A stretch of 64,000 nt of DNA from Pseudomonas sp. H1h. GTDB lineage: Bacteria; Pseudomonadota; Gammaproteobacteria; Pseudomonadales; Pseudomonadaceae. The notes beneath the pieces were generated by a model. It was not told the DNA's origin. It made no database searches and saw only the letters and a program-made list of their open reading frames with translations. Position 1 is the stretch's first letter. The number at the start of each line of letters is the position of its first letter. Positions 1 to 8,770 of the stretch are shown here, one piece after another. A program made the position numbers and the translations under genes. The stretch lies in NCBI RefSeq assembly GCF_000633255.1, contig NZ_AYMJ01000030.1, positions 1 to 64,000 of the forward strand, in the 5' to 3' direction.

Positions 1-483
1 AGCTTCCAGGGTCTGCCGGCACGTATCTGCTGGGTCGGCCTGGGCCTGCGCGCCAAGCTCGGTCTGGCGTTCAACGAAATGGTCCGCAGCGGCGAGCTGT
101 CGGCACCGATCGTGATCGGTCGTGACCACCTCGACTCCGGCTCGGTCTCCAGCCCGAACCGCGAAACCGAATCGATGCAGGACGGCTCCGATGCCGTCTC
201 CGACTGGCCACTGCTCAACGCCCTGCTGAACACCGCGAGCGGCGCGACCTGGGTCTCGCTGCACCACGGCGGTGGCGTGGGCATGGGTTTCTCCCAGCAC
301 TCGGGCATGGTGATTGTCTGCGACGGTACTGACGAAGCGGCCGAGCGCATTGCGCGCGTGCTGCACAACGACCCGGCCACCGGCGTCATGCGCCACGCCG
401 ATGCCGGTTACCAGATCGCCATCGACTGTGCCAAGGAGCAGGGCCTGAACCTGCCAATGATTACTTCGGTTAAAGGAGCCTGA
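1..483 (+). CDS. hutU: Urocanate hydratase, C-terminal part (5' end outside window)
   Basis: Urocanate hydratase converts urocanate to imidazolone propionate, the second step of histidine breakdown, in the cytoplasm with tightly bound NAD+. The frame is open from base 1 and ends with TGA at 481-483, so about 160 C-terminal residues are present. They include the family's conserved GRDHLDSGSV, WPLLNALLNTASGA and SLHHGGGVGMGFSQHSG blocks. The next gene, hutH, starts 2 bases after the stop, so the two are almost certainly cotranscribed. The true start lies left of the window. Confidence 0.96.
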   Translation, partial: SFQGLPARICWVGLGLRAKLGLAFNEMVRSGELSAPIVIGRDHLDSGSVSSPNRETESMQDGSDAVSDWPLLNALLNTASGATWVSLHHGGGVGMGFSQHSGMVIVCDGTDEAAERIARVLHNDPATGVMRHADAGYQIAIDCAKEQGLNLPMITSVKGA

Positions 484-485
484 AC

Positions 486-2018
486 ATGACTGCATTGAAC
501 CTGATTCCCGGCCAACTGAGCCTGGCGCAACTGCGTGACGTCTACCAGCACCCGGTCAAGTTGACCCTCGACAACAGCGCCGCCGCGCAGATCGAAGCCA
601 GCGTCGCCTGCGTCGAGCAGATCCTCGCCGAGAACCGCACCGCCTACGGCATCAACACCGGTTTCGGCCTGCTGGCCTCGACCCGCATCGCCAGCGAAGA
701 CCTGGAAAACCTCCAGCGTTCGCTGGTGCTGTCCCATGCTGCCGGCGTCGGCCAGCCGATCAGCGATGAGCTGGTGCGTTTGATCATGGTGCTCAAGGTC
801 AACAGCCTGAGCCGTGGTTTTTCCGGCATCCGTCGTGTGGTGATCGACGCGCTGATCGCCTTGATCAATGCCGAGGTTTACCCGCACATTCCGTTGAAAG
901 GTTCGGTCGGCGCATCCGGTGACCTGGCACCGCTGGCGCACATGTCGCTGGTGCTGCTGGGCGAAGGCAAGGCGCGTTACAAGGGCGAGTGGATGGAAGC
1001 CACCGAAGCGCTGAAAGTCGCCGGTCTGACCCCGCTGACACTGGCTGCGAAGGAAGGTCTGGCGCTGCTCAACGGTACTCAGGTGTCCACCGCATTTGCC
1101 CTGCGCGGTCTGTTTGAAGGTGAAGACCTGTTTGCCGGCGCGCTGGCGCTGGGCGGCCTGACTGTTGAAGCCGTTTTGGGCTCGCGCTCGCCGTTCGATG
1201 CGCGCATCCACGCTGCCCGTGGTCAGAAAGGCCAGATCGACACCGCTGCTGCCTATCGCGATCTGCTGGGTGAGCGCAGCGAAGTCTCCGATTCGCACCA
1301 GAACTGCGAAAAGGTCCAGGACCCGTACTCGCTGCGCTGCCAGCCGCAAGTCATGGGCGCCTGCCTGACCCAGTTCCGTCAGGCCGCTGAAGTGCTGGTG
1401 GTCGAAGCCAACGCCGTGTCCGATAACCCGCTGGTGTTCGCCGCTGAAGGCGATGTGATTTCCGGCGGCAACTTCCACGCCGAACCGGTGGCCATGGCCG
1501 CTGACAACATGGCGCTGGCCATCGCCGAAATCGGCTCGCTGAGCGAACGTCGCATCTCGCTGATGATGGACAAGCACATGTCGCAACTGCCGCCGTTCCT
1601 GGTGGCCAATGGCGGCGTGAACTCCGGTTTCATGATCGCCCAGGTGACGGCGGCGGCCCTCGCCAGCGAGAACAAGGCACTGTCCCATCCGCATTCGGTG
1701 GACAGCCTGCCGACCTCGGCCAACCAGGAAGACCACGTGTCGATGGCCCCGGCGGCCGGCAAGCGGCTGTGGGAAATGGCCGAAAACACCCGCGGGATTC
1801 TCGCGGTGGAATGGCTGGCGGCGGTGCAGGGCCTGGACCTGCGCAACGGTCTGAAGACATCGACCAAACTGGAACAGGCCCGGGCGATTTTGCGTCGCGA
1901 AGTGCCGTTCTACGAGAAGGATCGCTTCTTTGCCCCGGACATCAATGCAGCGACTGAGTTGTTGGCTTCGCGGTGTCTGAACGAGCTGGTTCCAGGCAAG
2001 CTTTTGCCTAGCCTGTAA
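486..2018 (+). CDS. hutH: Histidine ammonia-lyase
   Basis: Histidine ammonia-lyase deaminates L-histidine to urocanate, the first step of the Hut pathway. The product is 510 residues, the usual length. The Ala-Ser-Gly triplet that cyclises into the MIO electrophile is at residues 143-145 inside GSVGASGDLAPLAHM. The family blocks YGINTGFG and FHAEPVAMAADNMALA are also present. The ATG lies just after the hutU stop with an AAAGGAG ribosome site. The reversed gene order relative to the reaction order (hutU then hutH) is normal in pseudomonads. A REPIN hairpin separates it from the permease gene downstream. Confidence 0.97.
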   Translation: MTALNLIPGQLSLAQLRDVYQHPVKLTLDNSAAAQIEASVACVEQILAENRTAYGINTGFGLLASTRIASEDLENLQRSLVLSHAAGVGQPISDELVRLIMVLKVNSLSRGFSGIRRVVIDALIALINAEVYPHIPLKGSVGASGDLAPLAHMSLVLLGEGKARYKGEWMEATEALKVAGLTPLTLAAKEGLALLNGTQVSTAFALRGLFEGEDLFAGALALGGLTVEAVLGSRSPFDARIHAARGQKGQIDTAAAYRDLLGERSEVSDSHQNCEKVQDPYSLRCQPQVMGACLTQFRQAAEVLVVEANAVSDNPLVFAAEGDVISGGNFHAEPVAMAADNMALAIAEIGSLSERRISLMMDKHMSQLPPFLVANGGVNSGFMIAQVTAAALASENKALSHPHSVDSLPTSANQEDHVSMAPAAGKRLWEMAENTRGILAVEWLAAVQGLDLRNGLKTSTKLEQARAILRREVPFYEKDRFFAPDINAATELLASRCLNELVPGKLLPSL

Positions 2019-2025
2019 GGGCCTC

Positions 2026-2090
2026 TTCGCGGGCAAGCCCGCTCCCACAGTAGGAATGTGTACCTCTGTGGGAGCGGGCTTGCCCGCGAA
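2026..2090. repeat. REPIN-like inverted REP pair
   Basis: Two 25-base arms (2026-2050 and 2066-2090) are perfect inverted copies containing GGGCAAGCCCGCTCCCACAG, separated by 15 bases. This is the paired-REP arrangement common in P. fluorescens genomes. It sits between hutH and the permease gene and may act as a transcript-stabilising or attenuating hairpin. Confidence 0.9.
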
Positions 2091-2128
2091 TCGATTTTGC
2101 GTCGAATAAAAATAAATAAGGACGAAAA

Positions 2129-3535
2129 ATGCAGCAGCCAGCAAAAGGTTTGAAACGCGGGCTTTCGGCCCGACATATTCGCTTCATGGCCCTGGGGTCG
2201 GCGATCGGTACCGGGCTGTTCTATGGTTCTGCCTCGGCCATCCAGATGGCCGGCCCTGCCGTTCTGCTCGCCTACCTGATCGGTGGCGCGGCGGTGTTCA
2301 TGGTCATGCGCGCCCTTGGCGAGATGGCGGTGCACAACCCGGTCGCCGGTTCGTTCGGGCATTACGCAAGCACCTATCTCGGCCCCATGGCGGGCTTCAT
2401 TCTCGGTTGGACCTACGCGTTCGAAATGGTCATCGTCGGCATGGCCGATGTGACGGCGTTCGGCATCTACATGGGCTTCTGGTTTCCGGAAGTCTCGCGC
2501 TGGATCTGGGTGCTGGGCATTGTTTCGGTGGTCGGCGGCCTGAACCTGTGCAACGTCAAAGTCTTCGGTGAAATGGAGTTCTGGCTGTCGTTGCTCAAGG
2601 TCGCGGCCATCGTCGCGATGATCCTCGGCGGCTTCGGCATCATGTTGTTCGGTATCAGCACCGCTCCCGGTCAGGCTACCGATATCAGCAACCTGTGGAC
2701 CCAGGGCGGTTTCATGCCCAACGGCGTGGGCGGCCTGATCGCCTCGTTTGCGGTGGTGATGTTTGCCTTCGGCGGCATTGAAATCATCGGTGTGACTGCC
2801 GGTGAAGCCAAGGACCCGCACCGTGTGCTGCCCAAGGCGATCAACGCCGTGCCGCTGCGCATCCTGCTGTTCTATGTGCTGACGATGCTGGTGCTGATGT
2901 CGATCTTCCCGTGGCAGCAGATCGGCAGCCAGGGCAGCCCGTTCGTGCAGATTTTTGACCACTTGGGCATCAGTTCGGCGGCCACCATTCTGAACATTGT
3001 GGTGATCTCGGCGGCGGTCTCGGCGATCAACAGCGACATCTTCGGTGCGGGGCGCATGATGTACGGCCTGGCTCAACAAGGGCATGCGCCCAAAGGCTTT
3101 GCTCAGCTGTCGCGCAATGGCGTGCCGTGGCTGACGGTGATTGTGATGAGCTGCGCGCTGCTGCTGGGTGTGTTGCTGAACTATCTGATCCCGGAAAACG
3201 TATTCCTGCTGATCGCTTCCATCGCGACCTTCGCCACGGTGTGGGTCTGGCTGATGATTCTGTTCACCCAGGTGGCCATGCGGCGTTCGATGACGGCCGA
3301 GCAGGTGGCGCAATTGAAATTCCCGGTACCGTTCTGGCCGTATGCACCGATGGCGGCGATTGCCTTCATGCTGTTCGTGTTCGGCGTGCTGGGTTATTTC
3401 CCGGACACCCAGGCCGCGTTGATTGTCGGCGTGGTCTGGATCGTGTTGCTGGTGCTGGCTTATCTGACGTGGGTCAAACCGGCGGCCGCACAGGCTGCGC
3501 GGGTGACCAGTGATCAGCCGGTTTCTCAGCCTTGA
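2129..3535 (+). CDS. hutT: Amino-acid permease, APC superfamily (HutT-like histidine permease)
   Basis: This 468-residue integral membrane protein has about 12 hydrophobic segments and the amino-acid transporter (AAT) N-terminal signature RHIRFMALGSAIGTGLFYGSA. The second signature region, GEMAVHNPVAGSFGHYA, is also present. Such permeases take up an amino acid with protons. The position right after hutU-hutH makes histidine, or possibly urocanate, the likely substrate, as for HutT/ProY-type proteins. The ATG at 2129 follows TAAGGACGAAAA, a good ribosome site. The symbol rests on context; other AAT permeases such as ProY look alike. Confidence 0.78.
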   Translation: MQQPAKGLKRGLSARHIRFMALGSAIGTGLFYGSASAIQMAGPAVLLAYLIGGAAVFMVMRALGEMAVHNPVAGSFGHYASTYLGPMAGFILGWTYAFEMVIVGMADVTAFGIYMGFWFPEVSRWIWVLGIVSVVGGLNLCNVKVFGEMEFWLSLLKVAAIVAMILGGFGIMLFGISTAPGQATDISNLWTQGGFMPNGVGGLIASFAVVMFAFGGIEIIGVTAGEAKDPHRVLPKAINAVPLRILLFYVLTMLVLMSIFPWQQIGSQGSPFVQIFDHLGISSAATILNIVVISAAVSAINSDIFGAGRMMYGLAQQGHAPKGFAQLSRNGVPWLTVIVMSCALLLGVLLNYLIPENVFLLIASIATFATVWVWLMILFTQVAMRRSMTAEQVAQLKFPVPFWPYAPMAAIAFMLFVFGVLGYFPDTQAALIVGVVWIVLLVLAYLTWVKPAAAQAARVTSDQPVSQP

Positions 3536-3542
3536 TCTGATC

Positions 3543-3573
3543 GGGGGACGCCCGCTTTCTGCGAGCGTCCTCC
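3543..3573. terminator. Hairpin between convergent genes
   Basis: GGACGC pairs with GCGTCC and the adjacent CGC with GCG around a short TTTCT loop. The hairpin lies between the permease stop (3535) and the RpiR-gene stop (3581). There is no long T-run, so termination efficiency is uncertain. Both converging transcripts would form it. Confidence 0.5.
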
Positions 3574-3580
3574 ACACGCA

Positions 3581-4489
3581 TCACTTCTTCGGCGTCTTGC
3601 TGCCGTTGGGGATGTGCAGGTAAGACATCACGCTTTCAGTCAGCTCGGTCGCCAGTTTGACCGCTTCCTTGTTACGCGCCATCACCCCTGCGACCAGTCC
3701 TTCGATCAACGCCAGCATGGCCACGTTGGAGCTGGTCAGCACCGGATGATCGCAAGGCGCAAACAGCACATGCTCGGCAATGCTGGTGAGCGGCGAGGCC
3801 GGTGAGTCGGTGATCGCCAGCACCGACGCGCCGCGTTCGTTGGCGAATCGGGCGAGTTGCAGGGTGTCGAGGGAATAGCGCGGCAGGGAAATCGCCAGCA
3901 ACACATCCTGATCGGTGATCGCGGCCAGTCGATACGCAGCGTTTTCGTTGCCGCCCTCCATGCTGATGGCGGTGGCATCGGCGCAGAACGGCATCAGGGT
4001 CGAAGCGGCGAGGCCGGCGAAGTAGACACTGTTGCCGAAGCCGAGGATGTAGATCTTGCGCGCAGTGGTCAGCCGGGTGACGAACGCTTCGAACGCGGCA
4101 GCGTCGTTACTGGTCGCCGCGGTGGACAGGTTGCTGCTGGCGCTTTCGATCTGCTCATGCAAGCCGAAGGCTCCGCCCGGACGGTGCGCCAGTTCATTGC
4201 GCAGCTTGTCGACCGGCGACACCATCTGCTGCAGCGTTGCCATCAACTCAGCCTTCATGCCCATGTAGCCACCGAGGTCCATCGCCTTTGCCAGACGGTT
4301 GACGGCGGCCGGCGAGGTCGATGTTTCGTGGGCCATTTCTTCGATCGTCAGCGTCGCGGCCTTGAGCGGATGACGCAGGATGAAGTCAGCCACCTTGCGC
4401 AGCGACGGCGGCAGCTCGGCAACGATTTCCGCCAGTTTGCGCATGACCGGCGCGGCATAGACCGTGGTGTCTTTCGATGGGCTGGGCAT
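3581..4489 (-). CDS. MurR/RpiR-family transcriptional regulator
   Basis: The product is 302 residues. The N-terminal half is an RpiR helix-turn-helix (about residues 15-90, with VADFILRHPLKAATLTIEEMAHETSTSPAAV), followed by a SIS sugar-isomerase-like sensor domain around ILGFGNSVYFAGLAAS. These regulators usually sense phosphosugars, but several control amino-acid pathways. An ATG at 4489 preceded by AGGAAC is chosen. An upstream in-frame TTG at 4564 would add 25 residues that look unconserved. It lies 109 bases after the ATPase gene on the same strand and probably regulates the ABC/deacylase operon. The ligand is unknown. Confidence 0.8.
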   Translation of the reverse strand: MPSPSKDTTVYAAPVMRKLAEIVAELPPSLRKVADFILRHPLKAATLTIEEMAHETSTSPAAVNRLAKAMDLGGYMGMKAELMATLQQMVSPVDKLRNELAHRPGGAFGLHEQIESASSNLSTAATSNDAAAFEAFVTRLTTARKIYILGFGNSVYFAGLAASTLMPFCADATAISMEGGNENAAYRLAAITDQDVLLAISLPRYSLDTLQLARFANERGASVLAITDSPASPLTSIAEHVLFAPCDHPVLTSSNVAMLALIEGLVAGVMARNKEAVKLATELTESVMSYLHIPNGSKTPKK

Positions 4490-4598
4490 ATCCGGATCAA
4501 CAGTTCCTGAAAGTGAGAGAAGGGCTGCGCCTGACAAGGTTGGCTGGAGTGTATCCGAAGCCAACCGTTGCAGGACAACGCCGAGCGAGCCACCGGAC

Positions 4599-5363
4599 TT
4601 ACTTCAGGCTCCCGGCCAGAAACTGCTGCAGGCGTTCGGACTGCGGATTGACCAGCACTTCACGCGGGTCGCCGCGCTCCTCGACCTGCCCTTTATGCAA
4701 GAACACCAATTGGTTGGACACCTCGCGGGCAAAGCCCATTTCGTGGGTCACGACCACCATGGTGCGGCCTTCTTGAGCGAGGTCCTGCATGACCTTGAGC
4801 ACTTCGCCCACCAGTTCGGGGTCGAGTGCCGAGGTCGGCTCGTCGAACAGCATCACCTCCGGTTCCATCGCCAGTGCGCGGGCAATTGCCACCCGCTGCT
4901 GCTCGCCCCCTGACATGTGCGCCGGCCAGGCATCCTTGCGATGTGCCACGCCGACTTTGTTCAAATAGTGCTCGGCCTTTTCCCGGGCCTCTTTCTTGCC
5001 AACGCCCAGCACATGCACCGGGGCTTCCATGACGTTTTCCAGGGCGCTCATGTGCGACCACAGATTGAAGTGCTGAAACACCATCGACAACCGTGAGCGC
5101 ATGCGTTGCAACTGTCGCGGTTCGGCTGCCTTGAGGCCGCCCAGTTTGTTGGTCACCAGTTTCAGCGGCTCGCCATTGAGCACAATGTTGCCGGCGTTGG
5201 GCTGCTCCAGCAGGTTGATGCAACGCAGGAAGGTGCTTTTGCCCGAGCCACTGGAGCCAATGATGCTGATCACGTCGCCGGCCCGGGCCTGCAGGGACAC
5301 GCCCTTGAGTACCTGGTGGGCGCCGTAGCTTTTGTGCAGGTCCTGAATTTCAAGTTTGTACAT
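4599..5363 (-). CDS. Polar amino-acid ABC transporter, ATP-binding subunit
   Basis: This 254-residue cytoplasmic ATPase is of the HisP/GlnQ/ArtP class. Walker A is GSSGSGKST (near residue 37), the Q-loop is VFQHFNLWSHM, the signature is MSGGEQQR, Walker B is VMLFDEPTSALD and the H-loop is VVTHEM. The insertion with LVTNKLGGLKAAEP before the Q-loop is typical of HisP-like proteins. It is the fifth gene of a minus-strand run SBP-permease-permease-deacylase-ATPase and starts 18 bases after the deacylase stop. It powers import of a basic or modified amino acid; the substrate cannot be fixed from sequence. Confidence 0.93.
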   Translation of the reverse strand: MYKLEIQDLHKSYGAHQVLKGVSLQARAGDVISIIGSSGSGKSTFLRCINLLEQPNAGNIVLNGEPLKLVTNKLGGLKAAEPRQLQRMRSRLSMVFQHFNLWSHMSALENVMEAPVHVLGVGKKEAREKAEHYLNKVGVAHRKDAWPAHMSGGEQQRVAIARALAMEPEVMLFDEPTSALDPELVGEVLKVMQDLAQEGRTMVVVTHEMGFAREVSNQLVFLHKGQVEERGDPREVLVNPQSERLQQFLAGSLK

Positions 5364-5381
5364 GGTGTGAACTCTCTGGCA

Positions 5382-6494
5382 TCAGTCGCTGAGCAAGCGG
5401 CCTTGGCGAATAGGGGTGAAGCCGGCGACCTTGGCCAGCCACAGACCGGGCTGGGCAAAGCGCAGGCGTTCGCGGGCATAGAGCACGCCGTCGGTGCTGG
5501 CGCGCACGATGCTGTGGCGGTCGTTCAGCGGATCGAGGACTTCGAACAGCGGGTCGCCGACCTTGACCCGTGCGCCCAGCGGTTGCAGGAAACTGACCAC
5601 ACCCGGATGCGGCGCGTAAGCATATTGCGCACCCGCAAACGGCATCGCCTCACAGTGACTGGGCGGCGCTGGCGGCCATTCACCGCGGATCAATCCCTGC
5701 TCCGCGAGGTAGCCAAGAATCGCCTGCGCGCTGTTAGCGCAGGGTTCGCGTTCGGTGTCGGCCATGCCGCGCAATTCGATGGTGGTGGCTGCACACGCCA
5801 GCGGAATGTTGGCCTCCGGGAACAGCTCGGTCAGGCGCAGCCACGGAATCGCGCAAGCCTCGTCGAACGCACTGCCGCCGGCATCTTCGGCCAGCAGCGT
5901 GACCTCGGCACCGAGGCGTGCGGCCAATGAATGCAGGCGCGGCCAGTGCTGCGGCATGGTGTAGAGCAACATCACCGACTCGAAATCGCAGTGCAGATCG
6001 AGCACCACTTCGGCGTCGCAGGCATGTTGCAGCAACAGGCGACGCAGGCCATCGAGTTCCGAGGTCGGTGGCGGCATGTCGGCGAGGGTGTCAATCAACG
6101 CACGGCGGATCAGCGCGACGTTGGTGTCGGCGTCATCGCCCAACCGCCCCTTGAGCAACGGCGCCACGGCTTCAGCCAGCTCCGGAAAGTCGCGATTGAA
6201 ATTCTTGCCGCTGGCGAATTCGAAGCGACCTTGATGCGTGGCCTGGAACATCTGGGCGATGCCAATCGGGTTGGCCATCGGCACCAGTTCGATCACACCG
6301 TTCAGGCGGCCTTGTGCTTCCAGTTCCAGCAGGCGGCGCTTGAGCTCGACGGCCACGCGCATGCCCGGCAGCTCGTCGGCATGCAACGACGCCTGGATAT
6401 AAGCCTTGCGTGGGCCGGCGCCAAAACGGAACACCGAAAGTGTCCGTTCAGTGCCCGAAGCGCTCCACGGCAACGGGTATTGAATTTTTTCCAT
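5382..6494 (-). CDS. Succinylglutamate desuccinylase/aspartoacylase-family zinc hydrolase
   Basis: This 370-residue protein of the M14-like AstE/ASPA family cleaves N-acyl groups from amino acids with a catalytic zinc. The zinc ligands are visible as HxxE in SLHADELPG (near residue 37) and a later His in VVLDLHCDFES, with a Glu in ATTIELRG as the likely general base. The start is supported by AAGGAG upstream of the ATG at 6494. Being embedded between the permease and ATPase genes of an ABC importer suggests that it deacylates the imported compound. Arginine/ornithine catabolic AstE is the closest known function but none of the other ast genes is nearby. Confidence 0.85.
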   Translation of the reverse strand: MEKIQYPLPWSASGTERTLSVFRFGAGPRKAYIQASLHADELPGMRVAVELKRRLLELEAQGRLNGVIELVPMANPIGIAQMFQATHQGRFEFASGKNFNRDFPELAEAVAPLLKGRLGDDADTNVALIRRALIDTLADMPPPTSELDGLRRLLLQHACDAEVVLDLHCDFESVMLLYTMPQHWPRLHSLAARLGAEVTLLAEDAGGSAFDEACAIPWLRLTELFPEANIPLACAATTIELRGMADTEREPCANSAQAILGYLAEQGLIRGEWPPAPPSHCEAMPFAGAQYAYAPHPGVVSFLQPLGARVKVGDPLFEVLDPLNDRHSIVRASTDGVLYARERLRFAQPGLWLAKVAGFTPIRQGRLLSD

Positions 6495-6503
6495 GTCAGC
6501 TCC

Positions 6504-7202
6504 TTAGTGCTTGCGCGGTGCCAGGTAGGCCAGCCAGTGGCGCTCGGCCAGCTTGAACAGGCGCACCAGAATGAAAGTCAGGGCGAGGTAGACAAGGCCC
6601 GCGGTGATGAACGCTTCGAACGGCATATAGAACCGCGAGCTGACGGTGCGCGCCGCGCCGGTGATATCCACCAGCGTGACGATCGAGGCCAGGCTGGTGG
6701 TTTGCAGCATCATCAATACTTCGTTGCTGTACTGCGGCAACGCCCGGCGCAACGCCGACGGCAGCAGAATGCGCCGGTACAGGGTCAGGCGGGACATGCC
6801 CATCGCCCTGGCGGCTTCGATCTCGCCGTGGGCCGTGGACTTCAGGCTGCCCGCCAGCAGTTCTGCACTGTAGGCGCTGGTATTGATGGCAAACGCCAGG
6901 CAAGCACAGAACGTGGCGCTGGAGAGATAAGGCCAGAACATGCTTTGGCGCACCGCTTCGAACTGGGCCAGGCCGTAATAGATCAGGAACAGTTGCACCA
7001 GCATCGGTGTGCCGCGAATCACGTAGGTGTAGAGCCACGCCGGGAAGTTGATCAGCGGCGAGCGTGACACCCGCATCAGCGCCAGAGGCACCGCCAGGAC
7101 CAGCCCCAGGCTCAGGGAAATGCACAGGACTTTGAGGGTCAACAAGGCGCCGTTCAAATACAGCGGCAGGTTTTCCCAGATCAGGTTGTAGTCGAGAATC
7201 AT
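6504..7202 (-). CDS. Polar amino-acid ABC transporter permease (HisM-type)
   Basis: This 232-residue inner-membrane permease of the HisMQ family has about five membrane helices. The coupling-loop motif EIEAARAMGMSRLTLYRRILLPSALRRALP (EAA loop) is clear. It starts 13 bases after the upstream permease stop, and its stop is 9 bases before the deacylase start. With the upstream permease it should form the heterodimeric channel of the importer. Confidence 0.93.
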   Translation of the reverse strand: MILDYNLIWENLPLYLNGALLTLKVLCISLSLGLVLAVPLALMRVSRSPLINFPAWLYTYVIRGTPMLVQLFLIYYGLAQFEAVRQSMFWPYLSSATFCACLAFAINTSAYSAELLAGSLKSTAHGEIEAARAMGMSRLTLYRRILLPSALRRALPQYSNEVLMMLQTTSLASIVTLVDITGAARTVSSRFYMPFEAFITAGLVYLALTFILVRLFKLAERHWLAYLAPRKH

Positions 7203-7215
7203 CGGCAGGTTCTCC

Positions 7216-7905
7216 TCACAACTCGGCGGCTTTGATGCCGACCGAATAGTGTTTTTCCAGAGCGCGCAGCACCAGCAGCGACAGGCTGGTGAGCATCAGG
7301 TACAGCGCCGCCACTGCAATGAAAAAGGTGAACGGCTCGTGGGTCGCGTCGGCGGCGTTCTTGGCCTTGAACATCATGTCTTGCAGGCCGATGACCGAAA
7401 TCAGCGCGGTGGACTTGGTCAGCACCAGCCAGTTGTTGGTGAACCCCGGGATGGCGAAGCGAATCATCTGCGGCACCAGAATCCGCCAGAACACTTGCGT
7501 GCCGCGCATGCCATAGGCTGCACCGGCTTCCGCCTGACCTTTGGGGATGGCCATGAAGGCACCGCGAAAGGTTTCCGAGAGATAGGCACCAAAAATGAAG
7601 CCCATGGTGCAGACGCCAGCGATGAAGGGATTGATGTCGATGTAGCGGGTGTAACCGCACGCCAGTGCGATGCGGTTCACCAGATCCTGGCCGCCATAGA
7701 AGATCAGCAGGATCAGTACCAGATCGGGAATGCCGCGAATCAGGGTGGTGTAGCCTTCCCCGAGCATGGCCAGCCATTTGAGCGGTGACAGGCGAAACGC
7801 CGCACCCATCAGGCCCAGGGCAATGGCCAGGGACATGGAAGTCAGGGCCAGGTTAATGGTCAGCCAGGCACCATCGAGAATGCTCGATCCGTAGCCATGG
7901 AGCAT
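7216..7905 (-). CDS. Polar amino-acid ABC transporter permease (HisQ-type)
   Basis: This 229-residue permease is the first of the pair, with the N-terminal membrane helix ILDGAWLTINLALTSMSLAIALG and the EAA loop EAGAAYGMRGTQVFWRILVPQ. The start chosen is the ATG at 7905, which has a TGAGGAAC ribosome site. The reading frame stays open to 8001, but that extension encodes only the stem-loop region between the binding-protein gene and this gene and overlaps the binding-protein stop. The partner genes follow on the same strand. Confidence 0.92.
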   Translation of the reverse strand: MLHGYGSSILDGAWLTINLALTSMSLAIALGLMGAAFRLSPLKWLAMLGEGYTTLIRGIPDLVLILLIFYGGQDLVNRIALACGYTRYIDINPFIAGVCTMGFIFGAYLSETFRGAFMAIPKGQAEAGAAYGMRGTQVFWRILVPQMIRFAIPGFTNNWLVLTKSTALISVIGLQDMMFKAKNAADATHEPFTFFIAVAALYLMLTSLSLLVLRALEKHYSVGIKAAEL

Positions 7906-7993
7906 GATGAAGTTCCTCAAGCGTGCGCCGCAAGGCGCGCAAGACAAGGCCGAAAGCGCCTGCAGCAGGCCGGCGCCGAGCGGAGGCGAAGGT
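7906..7993 (-). other. Intercistronic stem-loop region between binding-protein and permease genes
   Basis: This GC-rich stretch of 88 bases in the operon contains short hairpins, for example GCGCC-TTGC-GGCGC and GCCTG-CTG-CAGGC. Such elements after the binding-protein gene of ABC operons often stabilise the upstream message or attenuate readthrough, giving more binding protein than permease. That role is inferred. Confidence 0.4.
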
Positions 7994-8770
7994 TTATTCA
8001 CCGTAGATATCGAACGCGAAATACCGGGCCATCACTTGCTGGTACTTGCCGTTGGCGCGGATCGCATCGATCGCCGCATTCAGGCGCGCAACGTTGGCGA
8101 CATCACCCTTGCGCACGGCAATCCCGGCACCGCGCCCGAAGTATTTCGGGTCGTTGATGTCCGGCCCGGTCAGCGCAAAACCCTGTCCGGCCGGTGTCTT
8201 GATGAAGCTTTCGTCGGTGTTGACGATGTCGGCGAGGGTGGCGTCCAGGCGACCCGAAGCGAGGTCGAGGAAGGCTTCGTTCTGTGAGCCGTAGCGCACC
8301 ACGACGACACCGGCCTGTTCCAGTTGCTCGGTGGCAAACCGGTCATAGGTCGATGAGCGTTGCACGCCGAGTTTCTTGCCCTTGAGGTCTACCAACGGGT
8401 CGTTGATGACGCTGCCGGCCTTCATCGCGAACTTGCCCGGCGTGTGGTAGTACTTTTTGCTGAAATCGACCGACTTCATCCGGTCTTCAGTGATCGACAT
8501 TGACGACAGCACGGCGTCGATCTTGCGCACCTTGAGCGACGGGATCATGCCGTCGAACTCCTGAATGACCCACTCGCACTTGACCTTCATTTCTTCGCAC
8601 AAGGCGTTGCCGATGTCGTAGTCGAACCCGCTGACATTGCCCTCAGGTGTCTTGAAAGAGAAGGGTGGGTAGGCGGCTTCGATACCGATACGCAGGCTGT
8701 CTTCTTCGGCATGTGCCAAGAAGCTGAGCGCGCACAGCGCCAGAGCACCTAGAAGTTCTGTCTTGTTCAT
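7994..8770 (-). CDS. Polar amino-acid ABC transporter, periplasmic substrate-binding protein
   Basis: This 258-residue protein belongs to solute-binding family 3 (HisJ/ArgT type). The ATG at 8770 has AGGAG upstream and begins a signal peptide ending SFLAHA. The mature protein starts with EEDSLRIGIEAAYPPFSFK and has the lobe motifs GFDYDIGNALCEEM and MKSVDFSKKYY. The aromatic/acidic pattern suits a cationic or polar amino acid. It is the first gene of the operon, and its promoter should lie in the AT-rich stretch around 8860-8920. Confidence 0.93.
   Translation of the reverse strand: MNKTELLGALALCALSFLAHAEEDSLRIGIEAAYPPFSFKTPEGNVSGFDYDIGNALCEEMKVKCEWVIQEFDGMIPSLKVRKIDAVLSSMSITEDRMKSVDFSKKYYHTPGKFAMKAGSVINDPLVDLKGKKLGVQRSSTYDRFATEQLEQAGVVVVRYGSQNEAFLDLASGRLDATLADIVNTDESFIKTPAGQGFALTGPDINDPKYFGRGAGIAVRKGDVANVARLNAAIDAIRANGKYQQVMARYFAFDIYGE

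Noticed and set aside
408..2144. Long open frame antisense to hutH
   Set aside because: It is a mirror of the GC-rich hutH frame with no family signature. Similar antisense frames occur over most genes here.
1910..3577. 555-codon open frame antisense to the permease gene
   Set aside because: Composition is His/Arg/Gln-rich and repetitive, as expected from the complement of a membrane-protein gene. The sense frame has clear APC motifs.
7906..8001. N-terminal extension of the HisQ-type permease
   Set aside because: It would overlap the binding-protein stop and encodes only a stem-loop region. The ATG at 7905 has a proper ribosome site.
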